Source: CBDBUR01 sp965212075 (lineage in GTDB: Bacteria > Pseudomonadota > Alphaproteobacteria > JAPOUT01 > G958296285). Taken from it: a DNA stretch of 64,000 nucleotides. Positions 16,332 to 25,638 of this stretch are shown here, in pieces (position 1 is the stretch's first letter; each line of letters opens with the position of its first letter). The position numbers and the translations under genes were made by a program. The notes beneath the pieces are model-generated. The model saw only the letters and a list, made by a program, of their open reading frames with translations. It ran no database searches and was not told the DNA's origin. The stretch is from the NCBI GenBank assembly GCA_965212075.1, contig OZ243043.1:930001-994000 (forward strand), written 5' to 3'.

Positions 16332-17746
16332 GTCATGATTTTTTTCGCAATCACGATCTTTCCCGCACACAGGCGCAATCTGTGATTGATGAGGCGCTGC
16401 ACGGCGCAGATGACGGTGAATTATTTTTGGAAGCGCGCCGCACTGAGGCGATCATTCTTGATGATGGCCGGATCAAACAGGCTTCGTTTGATGAAGAACA
16501 AGGTTTTGGCCTGCGCGCGGTGGCTGAGGAGCGCACTTTCTATGCGCACAGCACGGATATTTCTTATCAAGGATTGAAGCGCGCGGCGAATGTCGTGCGC
16601 CTTGCCGGACAAGGCTATGACGGCAAGTGGTCAGATGCGCCGCAGCGCACCAACAAAAAGCTTTATCCTGCGCAAGACCCGCTTGAGGGGCAAAATTTCA
16701 CCGAGCGCCTCGCCGTCCTGCGCGCGATTGACGAATATGCGCGCAAAAAAGATCCGCGCGTGAAGCAAGTCACGGCGTCTTTGGCGGCGGAATGGAAGAA
16801 TGTCTGCATTGTGCGGCCGGGCGGCTATGTCATTTATGACACCCGCCCGCTTGTGCGGCTTTCGGTTCAGATCATCACCGAGCGCGATGGCCGCCGCGAA
16901 TCCGGCATGAGCGGCGGCGGCGGTCGCGGTCTGATGACGGATTACCTCACGCCGGAATTCTGGCAGGGCCATGTGGATGAAGCAATGCGGCAGGCTTTGG
17001 TCAATCTTGATGCGCTGCCTGCTCCGGCGGGCGAGCAGGATGTCGTGCTCGGGCCGGGCTGGCCGGGGATTTTGCTCCATGAGGCGATCGGCCATGGGCT
17101 GGAAGGTGATTTCCACCGCAAGAAGACTTCGGCCTTTACCGGCATGGAAGGCGAGCGCATCGCGGCGGCAAACATCACCGTCATTGATGACGGCACGATT
17201 GAAGGCCGCCGCGGCTCGCTGTCGGTGGATGATGAAGGCACGCCGACACAGCGCAACGTTCTCATTGAAGACGGCATTTTGAAAAACACACTCAAAGACA
17301 GATTGAACGCGCGGCTGATGAAGCAAAAACCTACCGGCAATGGTCGGCGTGAATCCTATGACCATGAGCCGATGCCGCGCATGACCAATACGTTTATGCT
17401 CAACGGATCACACGCGCCAGAGGACATTATCGGCGCGGTCAAAGAGGGCATCTATGCGCCCTTCTTCGGCGGCGGACAGGTGGATATTACCAGCGGCAAA
17501 TTCGTCTTCTCCTGCACCGAAGCGTGGCGGATTGAAAATGGCAAAATCACCCATCCGCTCAAAGGCGCGATGTTGATCGGCCATGGGCCTGAGGCGCTGA
17601 CCAAGATCAGCATGGTCGGCAATGATATGAAGCTGGACCCGGGCATCGGCGTCTGCGGCAAAGAGGGGCAAGGCGTGCCGGTCGGGGTCGGCCAGCCAAC
17701 GATCCTGATCAACGGCATCACCGTCGGCGGTTCGCAGGTGGCTTAA
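16328..17746 (+). CDS. tldD: Metalloprotease TldD
   Basis: TldD, together with TldE, forms a cytoplasmic heterodimeric zinc protease that trims unfolded or modified peptides (microcin B17 maturation, CcdA degradation). The 472-residue protein has the TldD active-site motif HEAIGHGLEGD, with the zinc-binding HEAIGH at about 251-256, preceded by VVLGPGWPGILL. It also has the conserved FTGMEGERIA, GSLSVDDEGTPTQRN and the C-terminal FSCTEAW and GPEALTKISMVGNDM segments. Length is typical. It is coupled to the small unknown gene upstream. No TldE partner is in this window. Confidence 0.95.
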   Translation: MSHDFFRNHDLSRTQAQSVIDEALHGADDGELFLEARRTEAIILDDGRIKQASFDEEQGFGLRAVAEERTFYAHSTDISYQGLKRAANVVRLAGQGYDGKWSDAPQRTNKKLYPAQDPLEGQNFTERLAVLRAIDEYARKKDPRVKQVTASLAAEWKNVCIVRPGGYVIYDTRPLVRLSVQIITERDGRRESGMSGGGGRGLMTDYLTPEFWQGHVDEAMRQALVNLDALPAPAGEQDVVLGPGWPGILLHEAIGHGLEGDFHRKKTSAFTGMEGERIAAANITVIDDGTIEGRRGSLSVDDEGTPTQRNVLIEDGILKNTLKDRLNARLMKQKPTGNGRRESYDHEPMPRMTNTFMLNGSHAPEDIIGAVKEGIYAPFFGGGQVDITSGKFVFSCTEAWRIENGKITHPLKGAMLIGHGPEALTKISMVGNDMKLDPGIGVCGKEGQGVPVGVGQPTILINGITVGGSQVA

Positions 17747-17767
17747 CGGATCACTGAAGCCAAAAAT

Positions 17768-18358
17768 CTAATCCGTGAAAAAATAGCTCACCGTGAGCAA
17801 AACGCTATGATTGCGATGTTTATAATTGGTGAAACTTCCGGTAAGCGATTCCGGCTCGCTATAGCCAAAGCGGTAAGAAACACCAAAAGCTAAATTATCG
17901 CTGAAATGATAATGATAACCGGCCATCGCGTTTAACATAAAAGCAGTTTTGGGATCTGTTGCCGGATTGCCATCATCCAAATCCCATATCCCAAAACCAG
18001 CACCAAATCCCAGATAAGGCTCGTGCCGGTCAATTTGACCGATGGGATTAAAATAACCATTCGCCAAAATGGAATAAGCACCAAATGTCCCGTCAGAGCT
18101 TTTATCTTTGGCTTCATAGCGGCGATAGCCGTTGGCGAGCTCCCATCTGAAGCGCGGCGATATATAGCCGCCAAAACCCGCCTCAATATGAAAACCACCC
18201 TCGTCGGTTTTGATTTGATCACTGCCAATATCAACGTCTTGAGGAAACACAACGCCCAGCGAGCCGGATATATATAAATCACCATTTTCACGCGCGCGCA
18301 CAGAGGACGCACTGATGGCGACCAAGCCGATTAAAGCCGTAAAAATAAAATAACGCAT
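17768..18358 (-). CDS. Outer-membrane beta-barrel protein (OmpW/OmpA-barrel-like)
   Basis: The 196-residue product has a signal peptide (about 1-22, ending VRA before RENG) and then alternating strands typical of an eight-stranded outer-membrane barrel: DLYISGSLGVVF, GGFHIEAGFGGYI, FRWELANGYRRYEA, EPYLGFGAGFGIWDL, FMLNAMAGYHYHF, LAFGVSYRFGY and a final HSVLLTVSYFF strand. The last residues lack the classical terminal Phe (they read FFTD). The function is unknown; small barrels of this kind are adhesins, stability proteins or small-molecule pores. It resembles the barrel gene at 28008 in layout. It is convergent with tldD. Confidence 0.75.
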   Translation of the reverse strand: MRYFIFTALIGLVAISASSVRARENGDLYISGSLGVVFPQDVDIGSDQIKTDEGGFHIEAGFGGYISPRFRWELANGYRRYEAKDKSSDGTFGAYSILANGYFNPIGQIDRHEPYLGFGAGFGIWDLDDGNPATDPKTAFMLNAMAGYHYHFSDNLAFGVSYRFGYSEPESLTGSFTNYKHRNHSVLLTVSYFFTD

Positions 18359-18495
18359 GCCCTATCTTTATTTGTTTCTAAATTGGCGTCTATATTACAT
18401 GGCGCTTATATGACATAAAGTCAAATAACAAAGTAAAAAGCTTCGCACAGGCAGCCAGACGGCGAATATCTCCCGCGCGCACGATGACGAGGTTT

Positions 18496-19737
18496 TTATC
18501 CGGCATTTGTCTGCGACGCCAGCCTCTGACCAATTAAGCGCTTGTTTTTTTGGGTCATCGTAAATGTTTTTTTATGAAAGCTGCCATCTAAATAATAATC
18601 GCTGATAAGCCAAGATAAAAAAGCCCACCGATCTTCCAAACAAAAAGAGACCTGTTCGGGATTTTTAAACACCTCAAAGACGCTTTCAATATTATGACAT
18701 TGGCGCGTGAGGTCATCAAAAGCATAAAAAGCCTGCCCCAAAGTGACCACGGGCTTGTTCAAGAGCATCGCCTCAAGCCCGACCGAGCTGTTGAGCGTGA
18801 TGATCAAAGATGCGTTTTTTATTAAGTCAGGCGTTGTGTTGCCGTTGGCAAACGAAAAGCAATCAGACTCCATTTCGCGCACGTCATAACGTTGAGGGCA
18901 TTCCGGATGTTCTTTGGCGATCACCCGCCACCCTTCGGGAAGGCGCTGTGCCGCTTGGTGCACGATCTCAACAAGATGCTGAATGTTCTCAACCCAATCA
19001 TTATAAAAAAGAATTTGTGTATCGAAAAAAACCTGTAGAGGAAAAAAAATATATTTTCCGCTGAGATCACGAGTGTTTTTTTGCCTAAAATCTTTAAGCA
19101 GAGTTTTGCGAACCCCGATTTTGGGCGCTTTGTCCGAGCCAGCATGAAGAATTTTTTCAGAGTTTTCTTGCGCCCACTTTTTATAAAATGAAATTTTGCG
19201 GGGTATGGAGCTTCCATAATTAACGCCCACTTCATCCATGGTGATCGTGTCCGCGAACGGCCCAACTTCACAGAAGATCGTTTTTTTGCCTAATGATTTT
19301 GCAGCTTTGGCGAGCAGCTTATGCTCCGGAAAAACGCCATTAAAGCAAATCATGACATCATATTTTTTCATTTGTCTGAGAAAAAACCAGAAGAGCGGCC
19401 AGGTATATTTTTTGAAGCGCCGCAACCTTCTGCGAGAAGAAGCACTTCTTCTTCGCTGCGATTTTCCGGAGAATGTGGATGTCTCGGACACCATATCCAT
19501 GGCCTCAGCCGTTCTGGAATAATAGGAGGTTATTTCGTCAACATCGAGCTCATATTTGTCTTTGATCGTGAAGAAAGCCATAACCCTCAAGAAGAGATAG
19601 CGCGGATAATTTCTCCTAAGTTCAACGTCTTTTCTCCTGATATATTTCACCCGCGTAATTTGCGGATTCGCCCTCGTGATAAGATCAAAAAACCATCGCT
19701 CGGTCTCATGATGGGTGGTACAAATGATAACCTTCAT
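18496..19737 (-). CDS. Capsule-polysaccharide-synthesis family glycosyltransferase (KpsC/KpsS-like)
   Basis: The 413-residue protein looks like the capsule synthesis family (Pfam Capsule_synth), which includes the Kdo-transferring KpsC and KpsS and related surface-glycan enzymes. The main marker is the central YIFFPLQVFFDTQILFYNDW, with the family's LPLQ..DTQ pattern, followed by WRVIAKEHPECP and the C-terminal IITLNSSVGLEAMLLNKPVVTLG. There is no signal peptide. A GGAG site precedes the start. Codon use is more AT-rich than in the neighbouring purA, which suggests a different origin. It ends a minus-strand run after purA, with a 115-bp gap and no other glycan genes beside it. Sugar donor and acceptor are unknown. 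Confidence 0.7.
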   Translation of the reverse strand: MKVIICTTHHETERWFFDLITRANPQITRVKYIRRKDVELRRNYPRYLFLRVMAFFTIKDKYELDVDEITSYYSRTAEAMDMVSETSTFSGKSQRRRSASSRRRLRRFKKYTWPLFWFFLRQMKKYDVMICFNGVFPEHKLLAKAAKSLGKKTIFCEVGPFADTITMDEVGVNYGSSIPRKISFYKKWAQENSEKILHAGSDKAPKIGVRKTLLKDFRQKNTRDLSGKYIFFPLQVFFDTQILFYNDWVENIQHLVEIVHQAAQRLPEGWRVIAKEHPECPQRYDVREMESDCFSFANGNTTPDLIKNASLIITLNSSVGLEAMLLNKPVVTLGQAFYAFDDLTRQCHNIESVFEVFKNPEQVSFCLEDRWAFLSWLISDYYLDGSFHKKTFTMTQKNKRLIGQRLASQTNAG

Positions 19738-19852
19738 TTTTTATCAAATACTCCTTCGGTGAGTGCAGCAGCAAGCATACACCCTATGGCACACCTTAAA
19801 GAAAAAATTATTCGGCCCATTTTTTTTATCATACTATATCTTTTCAAAAAAG

Positions 19853-21148
19853 CTAGCGTGGGCTGAACGGATCGGTGACTAAGATCGTATCCTCGCGCTC
19901 GGGACTGGTCGATAAAAGCGCAACAGGCACGCCGATCAATTCCTCCACATAGCGAACATATTTGACCGCCTGCGCAGGAAGCTCGCTCCATGAACGCGCG
20001 CCGCCAGTGCTGCCCTGCCAGCCCGCGAGCGTCTCATAGACCGGCTCAATGCGCTTCATCGCCGATAAAGACGCCGGCAGATGAGATAGAGGCTCGCCAT
20101 CAAGCAAATAGTTCGTGCAAATGTTGATCTCCTCAAGCCCGTCAAGCACATCCAATTTGGTCAGCGCGATGCCGTCAACGCCGCCGCACAGCACCGCTTG
20201 GCGCACAAGCACCGCATCAAACCAGCCGCAGCGCCGCCGCCGACCGGTCACCGTGCCGAACTCAGCGCCGCGCTCGCCCAAGCCTTCGCCGATCTCATTA
20301 TCTTGCTCGGTCGGGAAAGGCCCGGCGCCGACGCGGGTCGTATAGGCTTTGGTGATGCCCAGCACATAATCAATCGCTTTGGGCGGCGCGCCCGAGCCGG
20401 TCGCCGCCTGTGCCGCAACCGTGTTGGACGAAGTCACAAAAGGATAAGTGCCGTGATCGACATCAAGTAAAGTCCCCTGCGCGCCTTCAAACAAAATGCG
20501 ATGCCCCGCGCGGCGATGCGCGTCAATGATTTTCCATGAGACATCGATGAACGGCAAAATGTCCGGCGCGATAGCACGTAGTTGATTGATCAAAGCCGCG
20601 CCGTCAATTTCTTGAGCGCCCATGCCGCGGCGCAAAGCATTATGATGCGCGAGCAGGCGTTCAAGCCGCTCCGGCAGAAGGTCGGGGTCGGCGAGGTCAA
20701 TCACTCTGAGCGCGCGGCGCGCGATTTTATCCTCATAGGCCGGGCCGATGCCGCGCTGCGTCGTGCCGATGCGCAAAAGTTTGGCCGCCTCTTCGCCCAG
20801 ACTGTCCAGATCGCGGTGAAGCGGCAAAATCAGCGCCGCATTTTCAGCGATGCGCAGATTATCCGGCGACACATGGATGTCCTGTGCTGCGAGCGTTTTA
20901 ATTTCCTCAACAAAAGCCCAAGGATCAACGACGACGCCATTGCCGATCAGGCTCATCTTGCCCGCGCGCACCACGCCCGACGGCAGCAGACTCAATTTAT
21001 AAACTTTGCCGTCCACGACCAAAGTATGACCGGCATTATGCCCGCCTTGAAATCGCACGATGAGATCAGCGCGCGCGCTGAGCCAATCGACGATCTTGCC
21101 CTTGCCTTCATCACCCCATTGGGTGCCGATCACTACGACATTTGTCAT
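19853..21148 (-). CDS. purA: Adenylosuccinate synthetase
   Basis: PurA joins IMP and aspartate with GTP to make adenylosuccinate, the first step from IMP to AMP. The 431 residues match the family length. Motifs are the N-terminal GTQWGDEGKGKIVDWL with catalytic Asp, GGHNAGHT with catalytic His, TTQRGIGPAYEDK, LFEGAQGTLLDVDHGTYPFVTSSN and the C-terminal GRRRRCGWFD and TKLDVLDG. The start overlaps the serA stop as ATGA, so it is translationally coupled within a serC-serA-purA unit. Confidence 0.97.
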   Translation of the reverse strand: MTNVVVIGTQWGDEGKGKIVDWLSARADLIVRFQGGHNAGHTLVVDGKVYKLSLLPSGVVRAGKMSLIGNGVVVDPWAFVEEIKTLAAQDIHVSPDNLRIAENAALILPLHRDLDSLGEEAAKLLRIGTTQRGIGPAYEDKIARRALRVIDLADPDLLPERLERLLAHHNALRRGMGAQEIDGAALINQLRAIAPDILPFIDVSWKIIDAHRRAGHRILFEGAQGTLLDVDHGTYPFVTSSNTVAAQAATGSGAPPKAIDYVLGITKAYTTRVGAGPFPTEQDNEIGEGLGERGAEFGTVTGRRRRCGWFDAVLVRQAVLCGGVDGIALTKLDVLDGLEEINICTNYLLDGEPLSHLPASLSAMKRIEPVYETLAGWQGSTGGARSWSELPAQAVKYVRYVEELIGVPVALLSTSPEREDTILVTDPFSPR

Positions 21149-22758
21149 TCAAGATTATTCTCGTGAATCATCGCATCTTCAAAGGCCATCTGCGCAACGC
21201 GCGTGACGCGCTCCAAGCTGCCCAGCTTGACGAGTGCATCATCTCGCGCAGCATCGTCGATCGCAATGAGCGAAATCGCCTTGCCGTTCGGCGCATCACG
21301 GCCCAAAGCCAGCGAGGCGATATTGACTCCGAACTCGCCTAATTTGAGCCCTAGCGCGCCGATAAAACCCGGCGTGTCTTGGCTTTCAACATAAAGCATA
21401 TAAGGCGCGAACTCGGCCTCCATATTGATCCCGCCCGCCTGAATGATGCGCGGCTTGCCGTCGGAAAACACCGTGCCTGCAACCGAAATCTCGCTCTCTT
21501 TCTGTTTGAGCATGACGCGAATATAATTTTCATAAGCGCCGCGCCGCCGATTCTCATAATTTTCGGAGATCGTGATCCCCGCTTCTTTGGCGCGCACCGG
21601 CGCTGATACCATATTGATGCCGTCAAAAAACGGCTTCATCACGCCCGCGAGCAACGCGGCGGTCAGCGGCTCGCGCACTGACTGGACTTCATTGCCGACA
21701 TATTCAATCTCAACGCGCGAAATCGCGCCATGCGCCAATTGTCCGGCGAAAGCGCCTAAATGAGCGGCCAGCTCAATGAAGGGCGCAGCGCGCGGCGCAT
21801 CCTCAGCGGAAATTGACGGCATATTCAGCGCATTGGCGACGATGCCCTCTTTGAGATAATCCGCCATCTGCTCGGCGATCTGCAATGCGACTTTCTCCTG
21901 CGCTTCGGTCGTGGACGCGCCCAAATGCGGCGTGCAGATGACATTCTTGACTCCAAAAAGGATATTGTCGCGCGCAGGCTCTTCGGAAAACACATCGAGC
22001 GCTGCTCCGGCAATGTGATCGGAGAGCAAAGCCTCTTTGAGCGCCTCCTCGTCAATCAGTTCGCCGCGCGCGCAATTGATGATATGCGCGCCCTTCTTGA
22101 TTTTCGCCAGAGACTCCCGATTGATGATGTGGCGCGTTTTCGGCGTCAAGGGCGTGTGCAAAGTGATCAACTCGGCGCGCGCAAATAATTCTTCGGCGTC
22201 CACTTTCTCCACGCCTAATTGCGCGGCGCGCGCGGCGGATAAAAACGGATCGGCGGCGATCACCTTCATCTTCAAGCCCAGAGCGCGCTCGGCCACAAGC
22301 GAGCCGACATTGCCGCAGCCAATAATCCCGATCGTCTTGCCGGTCAATTCAACGCCCATGAAGCGGCTTTTTTCCCACTTGCCCGCCTGCGTGGATTGAT
22401 CGGCCTGCGGAATATCGCGCGCGAGCGCCATCATCATCGCGATGGCGTGCTCGGCGGTGGTGATGGAATTGCCCATCGGCGCATTCATGACGATGACGCC
22501 ATGCGCGGTCGCGACCGAGAGGTCGATATTGTCAATGCCGATACCGGCGCGCCCGACCACTTTGAGCTTCTTGGCATGGGCGAGCAGCTTTGCGGTGACT
22601 TTGGTCGCCGAGCGCACCGCGAGGCCGTCATAGTCGCCGATGATTTGGGCGAGCTCGTCCTTGTCGAGGCCGGGCTTGAGGTCGGCCTCAACGCCGCGCC
22701 GGGCAAACACATCCACCGCGGCGGGGGATAATTTATCGGAGATCAAAACTTTGGGCAT
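21145..22758 (-). CDS. serA: D-3-phosphoglycerate dehydrogenase (long form with ACT domain)
   Basis: SerA oxidises 3-phosphoglycerate to 3-phosphohydroxypyruvate with NAD, the first committed step of serine synthesis. The 537-residue form has the substrate and nucleotide domains (GRAGIGIDNIDL, GIIGCGNVGSLVAERAL, CARGELIDEEAL, and the catalytic His region TPHLGASTTEAQ), an intervening domain (about residues 315-450) and a C-terminal ACT domain (QDTPGFIGALGLKLGEFGVNIASLALGR) for serine feedback. The frame extends to 22818, but the ATG at 22758 gives the family N-terminus (MPKVLISDKLS) and follows an AAGGGG site. It lies 17 bp after serC and overlaps purA. Confidence 0.96.
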   Translation of the reverse strand: MPKVLISDKLSPAAVDVFARRGVEADLKPGLDKDELAQIIGDYDGLAVRSATKVTAKLLAHAKKLKVVGRAGIGIDNIDLSVATAHGVIVMNAPMGNSITTAEHAIAMMMALARDIPQADQSTQAGKWEKSRFMGVELTGKTIGIIGCGNVGSLVAERALGLKMKVIAADPFLSAARAAQLGVEKVDAEELFARAELITLHTPLTPKTRHIINRESLAKIKKGAHIINCARGELIDEEALKEALLSDHIAGAALDVFSEEPARDNILFGVKNVICTPHLGASTTEAQEKVALQIAEQMADYLKEGIVANALNMPSISAEDAPRAAPFIELAAHLGAFAGQLAHGAISRVEIEYVGNEVQSVREPLTAALLAGVMKPFFDGINMVSAPVRAKEAGITISENYENRRRGAYENYIRVMLKQKESEISVAGTVFSDGKPRIIQAGGINMEAEFAPYMLYVESQDTPGFIGALGLKLGEFGVNIASLALGRDAPNGKAISLIAIDDAARDDALVKLGSLERVTRVAQMAFEDAMIHENNLE

Positions 22759-22775
22759 CAGCCACCCCTTTAATT

Positions 22776-23930
22776 TTATTTTATATTTTGGTGGAACGCC
22801 CAGTTGAGCCAAGGGCAAAGTTTTTCGAGGTCATCGCGCTCCACCATGCCGCCTGCCCATATGCGCAGGCCCGGCGGTGCGGCGCGATAACCGGCAATGT
22901 CAAAAGCGACCTCATGGTCGGCAAGCAGTTTTTCCATCTCTTTGATCAAAGCGCGCTGCGCGTCTTCATCAAGTTTTGTAAAGCGCGGGTCGGTGATCCG
23001 CAGGCAGATTGACGTGTTGGAGCGCGTCTCCGGTAAGATGGCGAGAAAATCAACCCAGTCAGTTTGCTCAACCCAGTCTCTCATCGCGGCGAAATTGTCA
23101 TCGGCGCGGCGGATCATCTGTTTGACTCCGCCCTGCGCGCGCACCCAAGCCAAAGCGTCAAGATAATCCTCAACGCAAAGCATAGAGGGCGTGTTGATCG
23201 TCTCGCCCTTGAACAGGCCTTCAATGAGCTTGCCGTTCTTGGTCATCCGAAAAATTTTCGGCAAAGGACGAGCGGGTTCAAAGCTCTCCAAGCGCTCAAC
23301 CGCTCTGGGACTTAAAATCAACATGCCGTGCGCGGCCTCGCTGCCCAAAACTTTCTGCCATGAATAGGTCACCACATCCAATTTGTTCCACGCGATGTCT
23401 TGTGCCCAGACCGCACTGGTTGCATCGCAGATGGTCAGGCCTGCACGCTGTTCGTCAATCCATGCGCCATCGGGAACCCGAACCCCCGACGTCGTGCCAT
23501 TCCACGGAAAAACAATGTCGCGCGAAAAATCAGCCTGTGCCAGATCAGGCAAGATGCCGTATTCGCCCTCAAACACGCGGATGTCGGACAGGTCTAACTG
23601 GCTGGTAATATCAATCACCCAGTCTTTGGAAAAAGCCTCCCACGCAAACACATCGACGCCGCGCGGGCCGAGCATTGACCACATCGCCATCTCCATCGCG
23701 CCGGTGTCGGAGGCCGGAACGATCGCGACGCGATAATTTTCGGGAAGGCCAAGCAGCTCGCGGGTTTCGTCGATCGCGCGCGCCAGCCGCTCCTTGCACG
23801 CCGCCGAGCGGTGCGAGCGCCCTAAAAGTGCTGAACTGAGATTGTCCAAAGACCATCCCGGCCTTTTGCCGCATGGTCCGGAGGAAAAAAAAGCGCGCTC
23901 TGGCCGCTGCTCTGGCTGTTCGTTGCTCAT
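22776..23930 (-). CDS. serC: Phosphoserine aminotransferase
   Basis: SerC converts 3-phosphohydroxypyruvate and glutamate to phosphoserine and 2-oxoglutarate using PLP. The 384-residue protein is of the alphaproteobacterial long type: FSSGPCGKRPGW, LLGRSHRS, VPASDTGAMEMAMWSML, FPWNGTTSGVRVP, CDATSAVWAQDI, and the PLP-Lys segment YSWQKVLGSEAAHG. It lies immediately upstream of serA on the same strand. A two-hairpin leader precedes it, and its ribosome site AAAAGGAT is inside the second hairpin, so serine synthesis is probably regulated at translation initiation. Confidence 0.95.
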   Translation of the reverse strand: MSNEQPEQRPERAFFSSGPCGKRPGWSLDNLSSALLGRSHRSAACKERLARAIDETRELLGLPENYRVAIVPASDTGAMEMAMWSMLGPRGVDVFAWEAFSKDWVIDITSQLDLSDIRVFEGEYGILPDLAQADFSRDIVFPWNGTTSGVRVPDGAWIDEQRAGLTICDATSAVWAQDIAWNKLDVVTYSWQKVLGSEAAHGMLILSPRAVERLESFEPARPLPKIFRMTKNGKLIEGLFKGETINTPSMLCVEDYLDALAWVRAQGGVKQMIRRADDNFAAMRDWVEQTDWVDFLAILPETRSNTSICLRITDPRFTKLDEDAQRALIKEMEKLLADHEVAFDIAGYRAAPPGLRIWAGGMVERDDLEKLCPWLNWAFHQNIK

Positions 23931-23975
23931 ATCTATCCTTTTCAGATAGCTGCCCCTCGGTGGGGAGGGGTGTCC
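23931..23975 (-). promoter_or_regulatory. serC leader RNA (two hairpins, second covers the ribosome site)
   Basis: Read on the minus strand, the leader has a first hairpin with arms CCCCTC and GAGGGG (plus-strand 23965-23970 and 23953-23958) and a second with arms CTATC and GATAG (23945-23949 and 23933-23937). The loop of the second is TGAAAAG and holds the ribosome site, three bases from the serC ATG. A two-hairpin serC motif upstream of serC-serA is known in Alphaproteobacteria (Rfam serC leader). Position, strand and architecture agree; a covariance-model search would settle the call. Confidence 0.6.
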
Positions 23976-24003
23976 CGCTTCATTTTCTAGAGAATAAATG
24001 CGC

Positions 24004-24813
24004 TTAACGCAAGCGAAATGCGGCCTCTTGGTGGTATTTGAGGGCGGCGCGGCACTTTTCTAATCCGCCGTCTGCTTGCAGGACGGCGCGCGAGGCTGTC
24101 GGAATCACATTTTTTTTATTCGGAAACCGAGCGAGCTGGGAAAAGCCGCCGCCCTGCGCGCCGATCCCCGGCGCGAGCAGCAGACCATCGCCAAAAGCGG
24201 CCAGCAGCTCCGGCGTGAGATCGTCGCGCGTCGCGCCGACGACAGCGCCCGCCGCCTCATGCTGAGCGATCTGCGCAGCAAGGCTCTCGGTCACGCTCTC
24301 GCCGCTCGCGAGCTTCGCCGACTGGAACAAAATCCCACTCGGATTGGACGAGGCCGCAACAATGAACACCATGCCGCCCTGCTGCTCTGCCGCATCCAAA
24401 AAAGGCTTCAGATCGTCAAAGCCCAAAAAAGGATGGGCGGTCAGCGCATCAACGCGCATCGGGCTGTTTGCGCCAAAAAAAGCCTGCGCATAGCTCTCAT
24501 TGGTGGACGCAATATCGCCGCGCTTCGCATCAAGAATGACCAAAATCCCCGCCGCGCGCAGATCTTCAATCAATTGTTCAAGAACCAAAGCACCGGCAGC
24601 GCCAAACCGCTCAAAATAAGCCGATTGCGGCTTGGCCAAAGCCAGATCCGCGCCAAGCCACTCTACGATGTGATCGCAAAAATCGCGCAGCCCCTGCGGC
24701 GTATTCTCAAAGCCCCAAGCCGACAATATCTCCGCCGACGGGTCAATCCCCAAACAAAAAGGCGAGTAAAGATCGGCGCGCTTATGAAACTTCTCACGGA
24801 AAGTCTGCGACAT
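24004..24813 (-). CDS. pyrF: Orotidine 5'-phosphate decarboxylase, type 2
   Basis: PyrF removes CO2 from OMP to give UMP, the last step of de novo pyrimidine synthesis. The 269-residue protein is the type 2 form: FCLGIDPSAEIL, AKPQSAYFERFGAAG, the catalytic VILDAKRGDIASTNESYAQAF (Lys and Asp charge network), VDALTAHPFLGFDDL, FIVAASSNPSG and LLAPGIGAQGG. It lies 6 bp after the phzF-family gene and about 70 bp before serC, with the serC leader between. Confidence 0.95.
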   Translation of the reverse strand: MSQTFREKFHKRADLYSPFCLGIDPSAEILSAWGFENTPQGLRDFCDHIVEWLGADLALAKPQSAYFERFGAAGALVLEQLIEDLRAAGILVILDAKRGDIASTNESYAQAFFGANSPMRVDALTAHPFLGFDDLKPFLDAAEQQGGMVFIVAASSNPSGILFQSAKLASGESVTESLAAQIAQHEAAGAVVGATRDDLTPELLAAFGDGLLLAPGIGAQGGGFSQLARFPNKKNVIPTASRAVLQADGGLEKCRAALKYHQEAAFRLR

Positions 24814-24819
24814 AATCTC

Positions 24820-25638
24820 TTATATCACGATTTTAATTTCACCGCGCATATAATCCACGCATCTGCCCCGCAGGATCACGCGCTCATCTTTGAGCGCGCA
24901 CAAAATCGCTCCGCCGCGCTTTGAGAGCTGCCGCGCCACAAGCCGCTGCTTGGCAAGATTCTGCGACCAATAAGGCGTCAACATGCAATGCGCCGAACCG
25001 GTGACCTGATCTTCATCAACCCCGTGCGCCGGTTCAAAAACACGCGAGACAAAATCCACCTCCCCCGCGCCCGCCGCCGCCGCCGCCGCCGTCGCGATGA
25101 TGGCGACATTGTTTTCGCGGCGGCATAAATCCGCGAGCCGCCTCATATCCGGTGCCAGCGCTGCGATCTCTTGCCCGCTGCGATAGACCGCCATCAAATT
25201 AGCGCCGCGATAAAGCTCTTGCGGCGCGCAGCCCATCGCTTCGGCAAAACCGGCCAGATTCAAATCACAGCGCGTATAATCTTCGCGCGGCAAATCCATC
25301 TCATAATTATTCGCAGCGCAGCGGCGCACCGATAAAAGTCCGCGCTGCGTCGTGAAGCTGATGTGATCGCGATCTTTGCCCAGCTTCGTCAGCGCAATAT
25401 GCGCCGAAGCCAGAGTCGCATGGCCGCAAAACCCAAGTTCAACTATCGGCGAGAACCAGCGCAAGCGCGGCTCGGCGCCATCAACAAAAAAGGCCGTTGC
25501 CGGAAGGTTGTTCTCGGCTGCAATGGATTGCATCAGCGCATCGTCAAGCCAGTCATCCAAAGGACAAACCCCCGCCGGATTGCCCGAAAAAACATCATCG
25601 GCAAACGCATCCACCTGAAATATCGGAATGGACTTCAT
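24820..25638 (-). CDS. PhzF-family isomerase
   Basis: The protein belongs to the PhzF/diaminopimelate-epimerase fold, whose best-known member isomerises a phenazine precursor; most members have no known substrate. The 272 residues have the N-terminal FQVDAFADDVFSGNPAGVCPL, the conserved AENNLPATAFF with the catalytic Glu, LRWFSPIVELGFCGHATLASAH, and the second-half DQVTGSAHCMLTPYW. No other phenazine genes are nearby, so a phenazine role is unlikely and a metabolic isomerase is a better guess. Its start overlaps the thiD stop (ATGA) and it lies 6 bp before pyrF. Confidence 0.9.
   Translation of the reverse strand: MKSIPIFQVDAFADDVFSGNPAGVCPLDDWLDDALMQSIAAENNLPATAFFVDGAEPRLRWFSPIVELGFCGHATLASAHIALTKLGKDRDHISFTTQRGLLSVRRCAANNYEMDLPREDYTRCDLNLAGFAEAMGCAPQELYRGANLMAVYRSGQEIAALAPDMRRLADLCRRENNVAIIATAAAAAAGAGEVDFVSRVFEPAHGVDEDQVTGSAHCMLTPYWSQNLAKQRLVARQLSKRGGAILCALKDERVILRGRCVDYMRGEIKIVI

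Noticed and set aside
16631..17365. Minus-strand frame of 244 codons within tldD
   Set aside because: Shadow of the TldD frame, which contains the protease motif.
19734..19991. Small minus-strand frame between purA and the capsule-type gene
   Set aside because: It runs out of the purA 3' end in another frame and has no ribosome site.
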